This document shows positions 1 to 9,363 of a stretch of 64,000 nt of DNA, in pieces. Location of the stretch: contig CAJQKV010000012.1 of assembly GCA_905479015.1 (NCBI GenBank), positions 1 through 64,000 on the forward strand, read 5' to 3'. This DNA is from an uncultured Cyclobacteriaceae bacterium (lineage in GTDB: Bacteria > Bacteroidota > Bacteroidia > Cytophagales > Cyclobacteriaceae). Under the pieces are notes generated by a model, which worked only from the letters and a program-made list of their open reading frames with translations, ran no database searches and was not told the origin of the DNA. The position numbers and the translations under genes were made by a program. Every line of letters starts with the position of its first letter. The first letter of the stretch is position 1.

Positions 1-3000
1 ATCTTTTGGTCAAAGGAGTATTGACGGCCCAATTTTTTAAAGAGATTGAATTGAGTACGTTAAATAAATTTTATAAATTATTATCCTCCGATCTCCTCAT
101 CTCTATCGAGAGTCTTTTTGGTCCAGATACCCCTATGCTTTCTCCTTTACACTTGCTGATAGACTCGAATGAGGGGGCGGCATTACAAAAAGAGTTTTTG
201 AATTTGAATGATCTTGGCGACCTAGCGCCAGTAAGCTCATTTGATTTGTATCCACATCGGACATTTGGAATATTATTAGAAAAAGTTATTGAATTGGGAT
301 TTAAGGAGGCCGAAACTCCTTATTTGAATTTCCAGGAATTTGAATTTCAATTTATTAAGCAATTATCCATACAAAGTACGATTTGGCAAATACTTACTCG
401 GCGAAGTATTGGAAAAATGAAAATCTTTTTAAGAGTTCTCAAACAAGAAACATTGGCCGAGTTAATCAAATTAATAGACTATAAGTTTGGTGAGATTTCA
501 TTTAATGAGATCATGACCTCTATCAAAAAAGTCAATCAAAAATCGATGCTTGAACTGGAAGTCTTAATGATAATTTTCGGTTTATCGCATGATCATTATG
601 ATCAAGAATCTCTTTTGAAGTTTTTGGATGATCAAATTAATTTTTTCATCATTCCCGATGAGGTTGAAGTTTTTTTAATGGCTCCAAAAAATAATGAGAT
701 TACCCTCTATTATGTTGATGCATTTATAATCTTTTTAAAAGATCGTAATAAACTTAATGAAGCGATTTTCATTTATGAAGCAGAAGAGGCATTCAATAGG
801 ATACTTCATTTCAAGAGGGAATTTTTTATATCACGATTGAGGAGAGATAGAGATGTTGAACAAGTATTGATCAGTTTATTTGAACGTTTGCCAGAAAAAT
901 TAATTCCCCAATACTTTAATCAAATGATGCCTGACTATGCTGGACAATGGGAACCTTTATGGCAAAGTATGGTATTCTCAGTTTCTAAAATCGTCTTTAC
1001 CTCTAAATTGATTTTATTAGGCTTAAGAAATATTCAAAAAATAGAATTCAACATACTGAGCGGTTTATTACTGGCGCAGTTGACTCCTAAAAAATCAGTA
1101 GCTCCTCCAAAATTGACCTTGTTAAAAGCTGAAAAAGCAGATCTTGACCAACTAAAGTCGCTATCATATGCCAGTATTAAAGATGATTATTTAGCTCATT
1201 TTGATATATACGATTTTGTTGAAGTGGTAATTACGACGGGAATATTTCCAAATTGGTCAGCCGTTCACTCAGCAGAAAGGTTTTATGAAATACTGGTTAA
1301 ATTAGCTAAAGTAGATGGACATCATTTTAAATTAAATATTGATGCGTTCATCAAAAAGTCTTCAAATCTTGATTTCTTGATCTCATTTTTAGGTGAAAAA
1401 AAATTCCTTTCTCTATATAAAATCATAAGGCCTTCAGTTCATGGGCAGGCTCAAAAAATCGCGAATCAATTTGAGCAGGCCTTCGCTGCAGTTGTAAAGA
1501 AATCGGTGCTTACCAATTATTTTGTGCTGATCATTCTGAGGTATGAACATGAATACCCAACAGCCAATGATGAACTAATTTGGGATGAAATGTTGGACCA
1601 ATGGTCACTGAGTATGCAGATGAGTAAAATTGAATTAATAGACCTTGCAGGAAGTCAAGAATCAGAGGAAATATCTGCTTATTTGAAATCAACTAAGTTT
1701 AATACGATTAGCTATGCCAATAAAGAGTTGGCTTGGCAAGGGGATATAGATTTTTTGTTGCATCTCATTATTTATAATGAATATCCATGGTGGTCTATCG
1801 AGTTTGATCATCAAGGATTTTCTAAGTCAGAAAACTTGGTTCGGTTAACCAATCAGATGCTTAACGAGCATCCAAAATCTTTTATTGAAGCCGTATCCAT
1901 GCTTAAAAGACCTGATGGTGTTTTTGAAAAGATCATTCCGATCATGAAACCTCAGGTTATTGATAGAATATTACTTATTTTATCTCCACAGCATGGTGCC
2001 TTTGTTGTTAATTTCAATCTCTTAATCAAGAGATGGGGTTATTTAAAAGCAAAAGATGAATGGATCACTTTTCTTTTCAGATATTTCTCTCATCTTGAAA
2101 GCTTCGATCATGATCGATTCATATTATCTTCGGTAACCTTCATAACAAAGAAGACCACCTTTGTTTTCCCAAAAGTAAAGGAACAATTATTGAAAATCAC
2201 CAGTGATGCATTGCATGAGGGAGAAATGAAATTTCTTCCCTTTATGAAGTTATTTAATGATTTAAATTTAAATAACGAAGTGATGCCTATTCCAAATACT
2301 TATTTGGTCAAACATCATCCTAATAAAGATTTCATTGCTATAATGACTTACTATATTACTACTGGATCCTTACCTGCTGATTATGCCTTTTTGATTAAAT
2401 CATATTTGGCTTTTTTACGTAAAATTGAAAGTTATTTAAATACAGGACACGAGGATGTAAGGGGAGCCATTATTTCTGTGATGGAAAATAGCGAGGTGAG
2501 AACCCGCGTGGTCAGGAATGAAAAAGAAGATGTTTTATTTCTGATTACCCGAGCATTATTCCCAAAGCATACTAAATCGTTAATGACGTATAAATCTGAT
2601 ATCATCAAGCTATTTACTCAGATTTGGCCTTCCATTCAACCAAAGATCATCAATGAGTTATTTTATCAGACCATATATCAATCTGTATTGAATGCTAAGT
2701 TCATGAATCTTAACGCACTTGATTTAGTGCATTTATTTTTACAGCAATTTAAAAAAGTAAATCAAATCTCTTTTGATTTTGACATGAACGCCTACACTTA
2801 TTTGAATATTTCTGATAAACTCATAGAAATGATTGTCTCATTGAATACATCTAAACAAACACGGGATATTCCGAAAGAGAATGATTCAGAAGTAAAACCT
2901 TTGCCTATCGTATTGGATCTGACTGACGAGATTGAATCTATTAAATTAGAGCATCGTATTGAAATAAAAAATGCAGGAATTGTTATTGTTTGGCCTTATT

Positions 3001-3452
3001 TAGATCGATTTTTTCAAATGTTAGAGATGACTGAAAAAGGGGCATTTAAAACTGAGGAAGATGCCGTAAGAGCGGTGCATCTTATTCAATATTTGGTAAC
3101 AGGCTCTAATGAAACACCTGAACACGAACTACTTCTAAATAAAATTTTATGCGGAATCAAGTTGGCAACGCCAGTACCTTTGCAAATTGAATTAACAGAT
3201 AAAGAAAAGGAAACTTCAGACTTAATGCTCAAAGGAGTCATGCAAAACTGGGAAAAATTAAAATCCTCTTCAATAGATGCCATGAGAGAAGGTTTTTTTG
3301 TGAGACAAGGATTTGTGGAAGAGAAGGATGATTTTTGGGAACTAGAGGTTGAAAAAAAGACCATAGATATTCTTTTAAAGAGTCTTCCTTGGGGATTTGG
3401 CACCGTTAAACTACCTTGGATGTCGAAAAGAATGATTGTAAATTGGACTTAA
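1..3452 (+). CDS. eCIS tape-measure protein (CIS_TMP family), 5' partial
   Basis: The reading frame is open to the left edge, so the first roughly 1,150 residues seen here are the C-terminal part of a longer protein. No signal peptide or membrane segment is visible. The last about 190 residues match what I know of the C-terminal signature of the CIS_TMP family. They include NAGIVIVWPYLDRFF, then AVHLIQYLVTG, PEHELLLNKILCG, a Ser-x-x-x-Met-Arg-Glu-x-Phe motif, and a terminal LPWGFGTVKLPWM. In extracellular contractile injection systems this protein is thought to set tube length, and its gene lies beside the AAA+ ATPase gene, as here (37-base overlap). The rest is leucine- and isoleucine-rich and probably helical. 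Family assignment is from recalled motifs; the rest of the locus lies outside the window. Confidence 0.85.
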   Translation, partial: LLVKGVLTAQFFKEIELSTLNKFYKLLSSDLLISIESLFGPDTPMLSPLHLLIDSNEGAALQKEFLNLNDLGDLAPVSSFDLYPHRTFGILLEKVIELGFKEAETPYLNFQEFEFQFIKQLSIQSTIWQILTRRSIGKMKIFLRVLKQETLAELIKLIDYKFGEISFNEIMTSIKKVNQKSMLELEVLMIIFGLSHDHYDQESLLKFLDDQINFFIIPDEVEVFLMAPKNNEITLYYVDAFIIFLKDRNKLNEAIFIYEAEEAFNRILHFKREFFISRLRRDRDVEQVLISLFERLPEKLIPQYFNQMMPDYAGQWEPLWQSMVFSVSKIVFTSKLILLGLRNIQKIEFNILSGLLLAQLTPKKSVAPPKLTLLKAEKADLDQLKSLSYASIKDDYLAHFDIYDFVEVVITTGIFPNWSAVHSAERFYEILVKLAKVDGHHFKLNIDAFIKKSSNLDFLISFLGEKKFLSLYKIIRPSVHGQAQKIANQFEQAFAAVVKKSVLTNYFVLIILRYEHEYPTANDELIWDEMLDQWSLSMQMSKIELIDLAGSQESEEISAYLKSTKFNTISYANKELAWQGDIDFLLHLIIYNEYPWWSIEFDHQGFSKSENLVRLTNQMLNEHPKSFIEAVSMLKRPDGVFEKIIPIMKPQVIDRILLILSPQHGAFVVNFNLLIKRWGYLKAKDEWITFLFRYFSHLESFDHDRFILSSVTFITKKTTFVFPKVKEQLLKITSDALHEGEMKFLPFMKLFNDLNLNNEVMPIPNTYLVKHHPNKDFIAIMTYYITTGSLPADYAFLIKSYLAFLRKIESYLNTGHEDVRGAIISVMENSEVRTRVVRNEKEDVLFLITRALFPKHTKSLMTYKSDIIKLFTQIWPSIQPKIINELFYQTIYQSVLNAKFMNLNALDLVHLFLQQFKKVNQISFDFDMNAYTYLNISDKLIEMIVSLNTSKQTRDIPKENDSEVKPLPIVLDLTDEIESIKLEHRIEIKNAGIVIVWPYLDRFFQMLEMTEKGAFKTEEDAVRAVHLIQYLVTGSNETPEHELLLNKILCGIKLATPVPLQIELTDKEKETSDLMLKGVMQNWEKLKSSSIDAMREGFFVRQGFVEEKDDFWELEVEKKTIDILLKSLPWGFGTVKLPWMSKRMIVNWT

Positions 3453-4777
3453 TTTTAAATAATAGTTTACCAACTTTGGCTAAAGAGCTGGAATGGCTAG
3501 AAGAGACCATATCCTATAGATTGAAAGACTATTTCGAACAAGTAGCAGGAGGTGACTTACCGTTAATACCTGAGCTAGAAAAGGATGATTCTTACTACGC
3601 CCAATTCACGCGTCATCATGGACTAGGTGAAATTGATCGTTTGGTAATGATCATCGCTTTGGCACCCCATTTGAGACCCTCTATTTTTGATATATTTTTC
3701 ACCAAAAATAAGCAATATGATAGGTATTATGCTGAATTTGGAGGTATTAAAGGTGAGAAGCATAATGGTTTTTTGCCGACAGGAGAAACGGCAGCATTTA
3801 TTATTGCAGGATCAGACTTAACACGTAGGTTTGATTTATATAAATGCTTTGAAGAGGAACATATTTTGGCTCAACAGAACATCATCACTATAGGATTCAC
3901 GAATGAACATGAACCTATTTGGAGTGGAGAATTGATTGCAAGTAAAGAGTTTTTGTCGAATTTAACATTAAATGAGCCTTACAAGCCCAGATTTTCACCT
4001 ACATTCCCCGCTCAACTTTTGACCACAAGATTGGAATGGAGCGATGCCATTTTTGAGCCTAAATTATTGAAAGATATTGATCATATAAAGACATGGATCA
4101 ATAATGAAAAAGAAATCATGCGGAATGCTGATTTACAAAAATATCTTAAAAAGGGCTATAGGGCCCTTTTTTATGGTCCACCTGGTACCGGTAAATCGAT
4201 GACTGCAGCACTGCTTGGAAAAAGTGAAAATCTAGATGTTTATCGGGTAGATTTATCCTCTGTAGTTTCAAAATTTATAGGTGAAACGGAAAAAAACTTA
4301 GCTAATATTTTCAAAATTGCAGAGAATAAAGGGTGGGTATTATTCTTTGATGAAGCTGACGCTTTGTTCAGTAAACGAATGAGTACACAGAGCAGTAATG
4401 ATATGTTTGCCAATCAACAGGTCTCTTATTTGCTCCAGCGGATTGAGGATTTTGATGGGATTGCTATTTTGGCTTCAAATTTTAAAGACAATATTGATGA
4501 TGCTTTCTTAAGGAGATTTCAAAGTATTGTTTATTTTCCCAAGCCAGATCAATCCATGATGGTTAAGTTGTGGGAAAAATATTTTTCAATGTATGATATT
4601 GAAAATATTGATTTTGACAAAATAGCCAATAATTTTGAAATTTCTGGGGGGAGTATATTGAATGTTTTGAGATATTGTGTGATTCAAGCAGCCAACAGGA
4701 GTAATGGCAAAGTTTTGGAAAAAGACGTCATTGATGCAATTAAAAAAGAATACGACAAAGAAGGTCAAACTATCTAG
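3416..4777 (+). CDS. eCIS-associated AAA+ ATPase (Afp15/Pvc15-like)
   Basis: A 453-residue cytosolic ATPase. The N-terminal half (1-205) is the eCIS-specific helical region that begins with an Ala-Lys-Glu-Leu-Glu-Trp-Leu-type helix. The C-terminal AAA+ module has Walker A GPPGTGKS (254-261), Walker B LFFDEADALF (309-318), sensor 1 ASN (353-355), Arg-finger RR (366-367) and sensor 2 GGSI (411-414). In Afp/PVC-like particles this ATPase helps assemble the particle. It overlaps the tape-measure gene by 37 bases, so the two are probably translated together. The start is TTG at 3416, or possibly TTG at 3443, which would shorten the overlap to 10 bases; no ATG fits the conserved N-terminus. It ends 27 bases before the convergent folA, so this is the end of the injection-system locus. 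Confidence 0.88.
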   Translation: MDVEKNDCKLDLILNNSLPTLAKELEWLEETISYRLKDYFEQVAGGDLPLIPELEKDDSYYAQFTRHHGLGEIDRLVMIIALAPHLRPSIFDIFFTKNKQYDRYYAEFGGIKGEKHNGFLPTGETAAFIIAGSDLTRRFDLYKCFEEEHILAQQNIITIGFTNEHEPIWSGELIASKEFLSNLTLNEPYKPRFSPTFPAQLLTTRLEWSDAIFEPKLLKDIDHIKTWINNEKEIMRNADLQKYLKKGYRALFYGPPGTGKSMTAALLGKSENLDVYRVDLSSVVSKFIGETEKNLANIFKIAENKGWVLFFDEADALFSKRMSTQSSNDMFANQQVSYLLQRIEDFDGIAILASNFKDNIDDAFLRRFQSIVYFPKPDQSMMVKLWEKYFSMYDIENIDFDKIANNFEISGGSILNVLRYCVIQAANRSNGKVLEKDVIDAIKKEYDKEGQTI

Positions 4778-4803
4778 AGGTGTCTATATGTTTTTTCTTC
4801 CTC

Positions 4804-5304
4804 TTACTTTTTTTGATAAGTCACGTAATTAAAGCTGTAGAGATGTCGTTCATCTGAAGCATGATGTGATCGCAGCGTTTCTTTAAAAATTTGTTTATCA
4901 AAAACAGGGAAGTAGGCATGACCGTCTAGAGAAGCATCGACTTCCGTTAGATAAATGGTATCTGCATAGGGCAGTGCTAATTGGTAAATTTCTCCTCCAC
5001 CAATAATAAATAATTCTTGTTCACCCTGGATTTCAGCATATTCGATGGCCTTTTCAAGTGAATGAAAAATATATGTGTTTTCAGCTTGATAGTTATTATT
5101 TTTTGTGATGATGAGATTGATTCTATTGGGAAGAGGTCTATATTTTGGAGGTAAAGATTCATAATTCTTACGTCCCATGAGTACATGATGTCCTTTTGTT
5201 TTAGTTTGAAAGAACTTGAAGTCATCAGGCAAATGCCAAGGCAAGTCATTGTTTATACCAATTACTCGGTTGGTACTCATGGCGGCGATCATTGATATCT
5301 TCAT
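4804..5304 (-). CDS. folA: dihydrofolate reductase
   Basis: A 166-residue enzyme that reduces dihydrofolate to tetrahydrofolate with NADPH in the cytosol. The family signature is clear: IAAMSTNRVIG near the N-terminus, then LPWHLPDDFKFF (21-32) with the catalytic acid Asp28, the NADPH-binding VLMGRKNYES segment (41-50) and FIIGGGEIY later. Length is normal for a chromosomal enzyme. It follows fmt on the same strand with a 24-base gap, so the two one-carbon (folate) genes are probably cotranscribed. No thymidylate synthase gene is in the window. Confidence 0.97.
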   Translation of the reverse strand: MKISMIAAMSTNRVIGINNDLPWHLPDDFKFFQTKTKGHHVLMGRKNYESLPPKYRPLPNRINLIITKNNNYQAENTYIFHSLEKAIEYAEIQGEQELFIIGGGEIYQLALPYADTIYLTEVDASLDGHAYFPVFDKQIFKETLRSHHASDERHLYSFNYVTYQKK

Positions 5305-5328
5305 TTATTATAGTTTTTGATCTATTAA

Positions 5329-6243
5329 TTAGTTCATCCGGTAACCTCTCAAGAATTCTTCGACGGCCATTCTTTTTTTTCCCTGAATTTGTAATGAAGT
5401 AATGGCTAAATCAGAGGTTTGGGTACCAAAATGCAAATATTTTTTTCCGTCACTTTCAAATTCCCCAGAATCCAGATGGTTCGTAGTTATTTTATTTACA
5501 TGAAATATTTTCAGTATTTCATTGTTGAATTTACACCAAGCGGTCGGATGGGGTGATACACCACGGATGAAATTAACGATACAATCAGCATCTTGGTCCC
5601 AATTTATTTTACAATCTTGCTTGAATATTTTAGGTGCTAAGGGACCTGCGTTCTCATCATTCTGAGGCAACGTATCTACGGATCCCTTTTCGATCAGTGC
5701 AACCGTTTTTAAAATAAGTGATGCCCCTTTCAGCATCAATTTGCCATAAAGTGTACCAAAGTCATCCTCCTCTTGAATCACTTCTTTTTCTTGTAATATT
5801 ATTTGTCCAGTATCTATTTTTTTATCTAAAAAGAAGGTGGTAATTCCTGTTTCAGTTTCTCCATTGATTAAGGCCCAGTTAATAGGAGCTGCTCCTCTAT
5901 ATCGAGGGAGTAAAGAAGCATGTAGATTGAAGGTGCCTCTTTTAGGCATCGACCAAATAACTTCCGGTAGCATTCTAAAAGCGACGATTATTTGTAAATC
6001 GGCTTCGAGTGATAACAATTCCTTGATAAACGATTCCTCTTTTAGATTATCTGGTTGCAGGACTTTTAATTCATTCAAGAGAGCAAATGCTTTCACAGCA
6101 GAGACGCCCACTTTTTTTCCTCGTCCTTGCGGTCTATCCGGAGCAGTCACTACGCCAACGATTTCTTGATCTGAATTAACCAATGCTTCGAGAGAGGCAA
6201 CGGCAAACTCGGGCGAACCCATAAATACAATTCTCATCCCCAT
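5329..6243 (-). CDS. fmt: methionyl-tRNA formyltransferase
   Basis: This 304-residue enzyme formylates initiator Met-tRNA using 10-formyl-tetrahydrofolate. The formyltransferase core shows MRIVFMGSPEFAV at the N-terminus and NLHASLLPRYRGAAPI (106-121). The expected catalytic residues are present as Asn106, His108 and Asp144. The C-terminal part fits the tRNA-binding OB-like domain. Met1 or Met3 could be the start. It sits 31 bases after the small lipoprotein gene and 24 bases before folA, which supplies tetrahydrofolate, so a shared transcript makes biological sense. Confidence 0.97.
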   Translation of the reverse strand: MGMRIVFMGSPEFAVASLEALVNSDQEIVGVVTAPDRPQGRGKKVGVSAVKAFALLNELKVLQPDNLKEESFIKELLSLEADLQIIVAFRMLPEVIWSMPKRGTFNLHASLLPRYRGAAPINWALINGETETGITTFFLDKKIDTGQIILQEKEVIQEEDDFGTLYGKLMLKGASLILKTVALIEKGSVDTLPQNDENAGPLAPKIFKQDCKINWDQDADCIVNFIRGVSPHPTAWCKFNNEILKIFHVNKITTNHLDSGEFESDGKKYLHFGTQTSDLAITSLQIQGKKRMAVEEFLRGYRMN

Positions 6244-6274
6244 TGGTTTTTCTAGTTTATGTAGGTCATATTAT

Positions 6275-6706
6275 TTACTGACGAAATTGATCTTTTCCCT
6301 GAGTGAAACGATCAATAAAAATTTCCGAAGATCTATTATTGAGACTGTAGACTATTCGGGCGTCTATGGGAGAGAGTGTGATTGTGGTGTTGGTTGGCTT
6401 AGACATTATTTGATTACGGTTACTTGTAGAATTTTTGATGCTTTTTGATGCTTTTATTTCCCAAAGATTCTGGGTACGTTTTACCTTAAAGTTTAAGCTT
6501 TTCCCATCTATAAAAACAGAGTCTATCTTTAAATCTTCACATTCCTGACTTAAAAATTTAATTGAATAATCAGTTCCGCCCACATTGGGTATTCCTCCAA
6601 ACCAATTAAGCCAACTTGCTGATTCAAGAGTCATTTCACACTTTTCATTTTTAGCACAGGTGCTTACTAAAAGATTGAAAACTACAATTAAGATTATATA
6701 TTTCAT
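6275..6706 (-). CDS. small putative lipoprotein, unknown function
   Basis: I do not recognise this 143-residue protein. It starts with a short hydrophobic signal and Leu-Val-Ser-Thr-Cys at residues 13-17, which resembles a lipobox but has an uncommon Thr at -1. The mature part is polar, Ser/Asn-rich and probably beta-rich, with two further cysteines, so it is likely an envelope protein. A TATCTTTG promoter-like box lies 39 bases upstream of the ATG. It precedes fmt by 31 bases on the same strand and could lead the fmt-folA transcript. Coding status is supported by the signal peptide and position, not by homology. Confidence 0.65.
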   Translation of the reverse strand: MKYIILIVVFNLLVSTCAKNEKCEMTLESASWLNWFGGIPNVGGTDYSIKFLSQECEDLKIDSVFIDGKSLNFKVKRTQNLWEIKASKSIKNSTSNRNQIMSKPTNTTITLSPIDARIVYSLNNRSSEIFIDRFTQGKDQFRQ

Positions 6707-6744
6707 TAAACGAAGAAGCCTAGGTCTATTTTTTTCTTATAATT

Positions 6745-6752
6745 CAAAGATA
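6745..6752 (-). promoter_or_regulatory. -7 box of a Bacteroidota-type promoter for the small lipoprotein gene
   Basis: On the minus strand this reads TATCTTTG, a full match to the TAnnTTTG consensus, 39 bases upstream of the ATG at 6706. No clear TTTG -33 element is seen at the usual spacing. The motif is short and can occur by chance in AT-rich DNA. Confidence 0.4.
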
Positions 6753-6823
6753 ATAAGCACATTTTAAGTTTAGCAGTAAAATTAATGGTTTGATACTCTA
6801 TTATTGTAAATAAATAGGTCAGA

Positions 6824-8041
6824 TTGAATTTACATTTTTTTATAGCCAACAAAATAACCCATCACGCGGAGGGTACTTTTTCTCAGACCATTCATAGAGT
6901 GGCCATCACTTCAATCGCTGTGGGAGTGCTTTCGTTACTACTTTCTTTCTTGATTCTCGGAGGTTTTCATAAAGCCATTTCAGAGAAAATTTATAGTTTT
7001 GGAGGGCAATTATTAATTACTAAATACACCCATTCTAACTCCTTTGAAAATGCTTCTTTTTTAATGACTGATACCTTGTTGAAGGTTTTAGAAACAGAGG
7101 AGTATGTGAATAATTTTCAATCTTTTGCCTTTAAAGCAGGATTATTAAAAACGGAAGAGGAAGTACAAGGGGTGGTTTTTAAAGGGGTTGATCACCAATT
7201 TGATACGGCCTTCTTTAGTTCAAATATGGTGCGAGGTCGATTCCCCATTTTTCAGGCAGACGGTTATACAGTTGAAGTCTTGCTGAGTACCAAAATAGCA
7301 AGTATTTTAAAGTTGGACCTTGAGGATGAAGTGCTTGTTTATTTTGTTCAAAACCCTCCTAGGTATAGAAAATTAATTGTGACGGGTATTTATGAGACGG
7401 GCTTGGAAGATTTCGATGACAAATTCATTATTGGAGATTTAAATTTAGTCAGACGGCTCAATGATTGGGAATCCAATCAAGTAGGTGGTGTAGAAGTGTT
7501 TATTGGCCCTAACAAGGAGGTCAGTGAGGCGCAGTCAACCCTGTTTGATCAGATTGCGGCTGACTTGTATGTAGAGAGCATTGAACAGAAATATTTACAG
7601 TTATTTGATTGGTTGGCACTGCTGAACAGAAATGTTTATATTTTTTTAACCTTGATTTTATTGGTCGCCAGTTTTAGCATGGTTTCGATCTTATTGATAT
7701 TGATCATGGAGCGGACCAATATGGTAGGGATACTTAAGAGCTTGGGGGCTACCAATCAGATGATTCGAAAAATATTTATTGTCTCGGGAACCCAGTTACT
7801 TACCAAAGGACTATTTTGGGGAAATTCTATAGGTCTCGGCTTGGCATTTATACAGTACTATTTTAAAATCATTCCTTTGGATCAAGAAAACTATTATATG
7901 GATTTTGTCCCAGTCTATTTTGACTTGCGGGCGATCATCGGTGTTAATTTACTCACCTGCTTGTTGATAGTTTTGAGTTTTTTCATTCCAATTAGTATCA
8001 TCAACCGTATTCAGCCCGTCCAAACGGTCAGATTCGATTGA
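6824..8041 (+). CDS. LolC/LolE-type FtsX-family ABC permease
   Basis: A 405-residue inner-membrane permease of the lipoprotein-releasing type, which extracts lipoproteins from the inner membrane for delivery to the outer membrane. There is one transmembrane helix near residues 27-49, a large periplasmic domain (about 50-265), and three more helices near 270-296, 325-347 and 370-394: the LolC/E arrangement. The N-terminus MNLHFFIANKI and the C-terminus ending Pro-Val-Gln-Thr-Val-Arg-Phe-Asp are family-typical, which supports the TTG start and shows that the 3' end is genuine. No LolD ATPase is adjacent. The last 93 bases overlap the convergent glycosyltransferase gene. Confidence 0.88.
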   Translation: MNLHFFIANKITHHAEGTFSQTIHRVAITSIAVGVLSLLLSFLILGGFHKAISEKIYSFGGQLLITKYTHSNSFENASFLMTDTLLKVLETEEYVNNFQSFAFKAGLLKTEEEVQGVVFKGVDHQFDTAFFSSNMVRGRFPIFQADGYTVEVLLSTKIASILKLDLEDEVLVYFVQNPPRYRKLIVTGIYETGLEDFDDKFIIGDLNLVRRLNDWESNQVGGVEVFIGPNKEVSEAQSTLFDQIAADLYVESIEQKYLQLFDWLALLNRNVYIFLTLILLVASFSMVSILLILIMERTNMVGILKSLGATNQMIRKIFIVSGTQLLTKGLFWGNSIGLGLAFIQYYFKIIPLDQENYYMDFVPVYFDLRAIIGVNLLTCLLIVLSFFIPISIINRIQPVQTVRFD

Positions 8042-8782
8042 CAAATAGAGCGGCTCATACTTTTTAAATAAGCTACGAATTTTCATTTCTAACACCCCAA
8101 ATATGGCTTCTCTGAAGATGCCTGAACTCATTTTAGAAGTTCCTTTTCTTCTATCCGTAAAAATGACATCGACTTCTTTTATCTTAAATCCACATTTCCA
8201 AGCATTAAATTTCATTTCTATTTGAAAAGCATAACCCAAAAATTGGAGGGTATCCAAATCGATAGCCTGCAGGACTGATTTGTGATAGCACTTAAAGCCT
8301 GCAGTAGTATCGTAAATAGGAATACCTGTGATCAATCGAACATATATAGACGCACAATAAGACATAAGGACGCGTCCCATGGGCCAATTAACAACATTAA
8401 CTCCTTTGACATAACGAGAACCAATGGCAAGATCATAGCCTTCTTTTTTGCAGGCGACATAAAGTCGAATGAGGTCCTCAGGATCATGAGAAAAGTCGGC
8501 ATCCATCTCATAGATATAATCATAATTTCTTTTCAGTCCATATCTAAAACCAGCTATATATGCAGTGCCTAGACCCATTTTCTTTGGTCTTTGCATTAAG
8601 TGCAAGGTTTCAGGATAAATTTCCTGTTTCGTTTTAACTATTTCGGCCGTTCCATCTGATGAGTTATCATCGACGATGAGTATTTCAAAGGGTAATTCTA
8701 GTCTAAAGATCGTTTCAATGATATCCGAGATGTTTTCACTTTCTTGATAGGTGGGTATAATTATTAAATTTCGATCTGTCAT
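7949..8782 (-). CDS. polyprenol-phosphate mannosyltransferase-like GT2 glycosyltransferase
   Basis: A 277-residue family-2 glycosyltransferase resembling dolichol/polyprenol-phosphate mannose synthases, which transfer a sugar from a nucleotide donor to a lipid phosphate on the cytosolic face. Motifs are PTYQESENI (10-18), the donor-binding VDDNSSDGT (37-45) and the metal-binding DADFSHD (94-100). The characteristic RRKGTSKM segment is near 215. No transmembrane anchor is apparent, as in single-domain DPM1-like enzymes. The usual domain ends near Lys-Lys-Tyr at about 242. The final about 35 residues are unusual and are encoded mostly over the antisense of the LolC/E gene end. Sugar and acceptor cannot be told from sequence. 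Confidence 0.88.
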   Translation of the reverse strand: MTDRNLIIIPTYQESENISDIIETIFRLELPFEILIVDDNSSDGTAEIVKTKQEIYPETLHLMQRPKKMGLGTAYIAGFRYGLKRNYDYIYEMDADFSHDPEDLIRLYVACKKEGYDLAIGSRYVKGVNVVNWPMGRVLMSYCASIYVRLITGIPIYDTTAGFKCYHKSVLQAIDLDTLQFLGYAFQIEMKFNAWKCGFKIKEVDVIFTDRRKGTSKMSSGIFREAIFGVLEMKIRSLFKKYEPLYLSIESDRLDGLNTVDDTNWNEKTQNYQQAGE

Positions 8783-8859
8783 GAATTTTATTTGCAGGGG
8801 TTTTTAAAATTACTTTGAGATATTACAATGTAGCTTTTATTTCGCTTATTTTGTAATAT

Positions 8860-9363
8860 ATGAAAGCATTTTTTTTGGATAGGGACGGAATAATTAATCA
8901 AGAGCGAGGAACTTACACTTATCAGCTTCGAGATTTCATCATTTTACCCCATGTTTTGGAGGTGCTTTTAGGCTTAAAGAATTTGGGCTTCAAACTCATT
9001 GTCATCACCAATCAAGCAGGTATTTCAAGGGGTTTTTACACCAAAGCTCAAATGAATACATGTCATGACTTTTTACAGAAGCAGGCTCAAAATATCATTG
9101 ACGATTTTTATTATGCTCCTATTCACCCAGAAGTATCTAAGTCGTTGAGTAGAAAGCCAGATTCACTTATGTTTGAGCGAGCGATTGCCAAACACGATAT
9201 CACAGCAAGTGCGAGCTATATGATAGGGGATAAAGAACGGGATTTGATCCCTGCAAGAAAGCTGGGCATTGCTACGATTATTCTGAGCGAGACTGTGGTT
9301 TCGAAATACGCTGATTATAGCGTAACGGGCATATCTAAAGTAATGCAAGCCATAGGCGTTTAG
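8860..9363 (+). CDS. HAD-family (GmhB/HisB-N-like) phosphatase lacking the zinc loop
   Basis: A 167-residue HAD-IIIA phosphatase related to heptose-1,7-bisphosphate and histidinol-phosphate phosphatases. Catalytic motifs are all present: DRDG (7-10) with nucleophile Asp7 and acid/base Asp9, Thr50-Asn51, Lys99 in SRKP, and GDKERD (123-128). The loop that in GmhB carries Cys-x-His...Cys-x-Cys zinc ligands is here residues 86-98 and contains no cysteine, so it should not bind zinc in the usual way. The substrate is therefore uncertain; glycero-manno-heptose bisphosphate is only one possibility. It ends 4 bases inside the convergent arginine decarboxylase gene. Confidence 0.85.
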   Translation: MKAFFLDRDGIINQERGTYTYQLRDFIILPHVLEVLLGLKNLGFKLIVITNQAGISRGFYTKAQMNTCHDFLQKQAQNIIDDFYYAPIHPEVSKSLSRKPDSLMFERAIAKHDITASASYMIGDKERDLIPARKLGIATIILSETVVSKYADYSVTGISKVMQAIGV

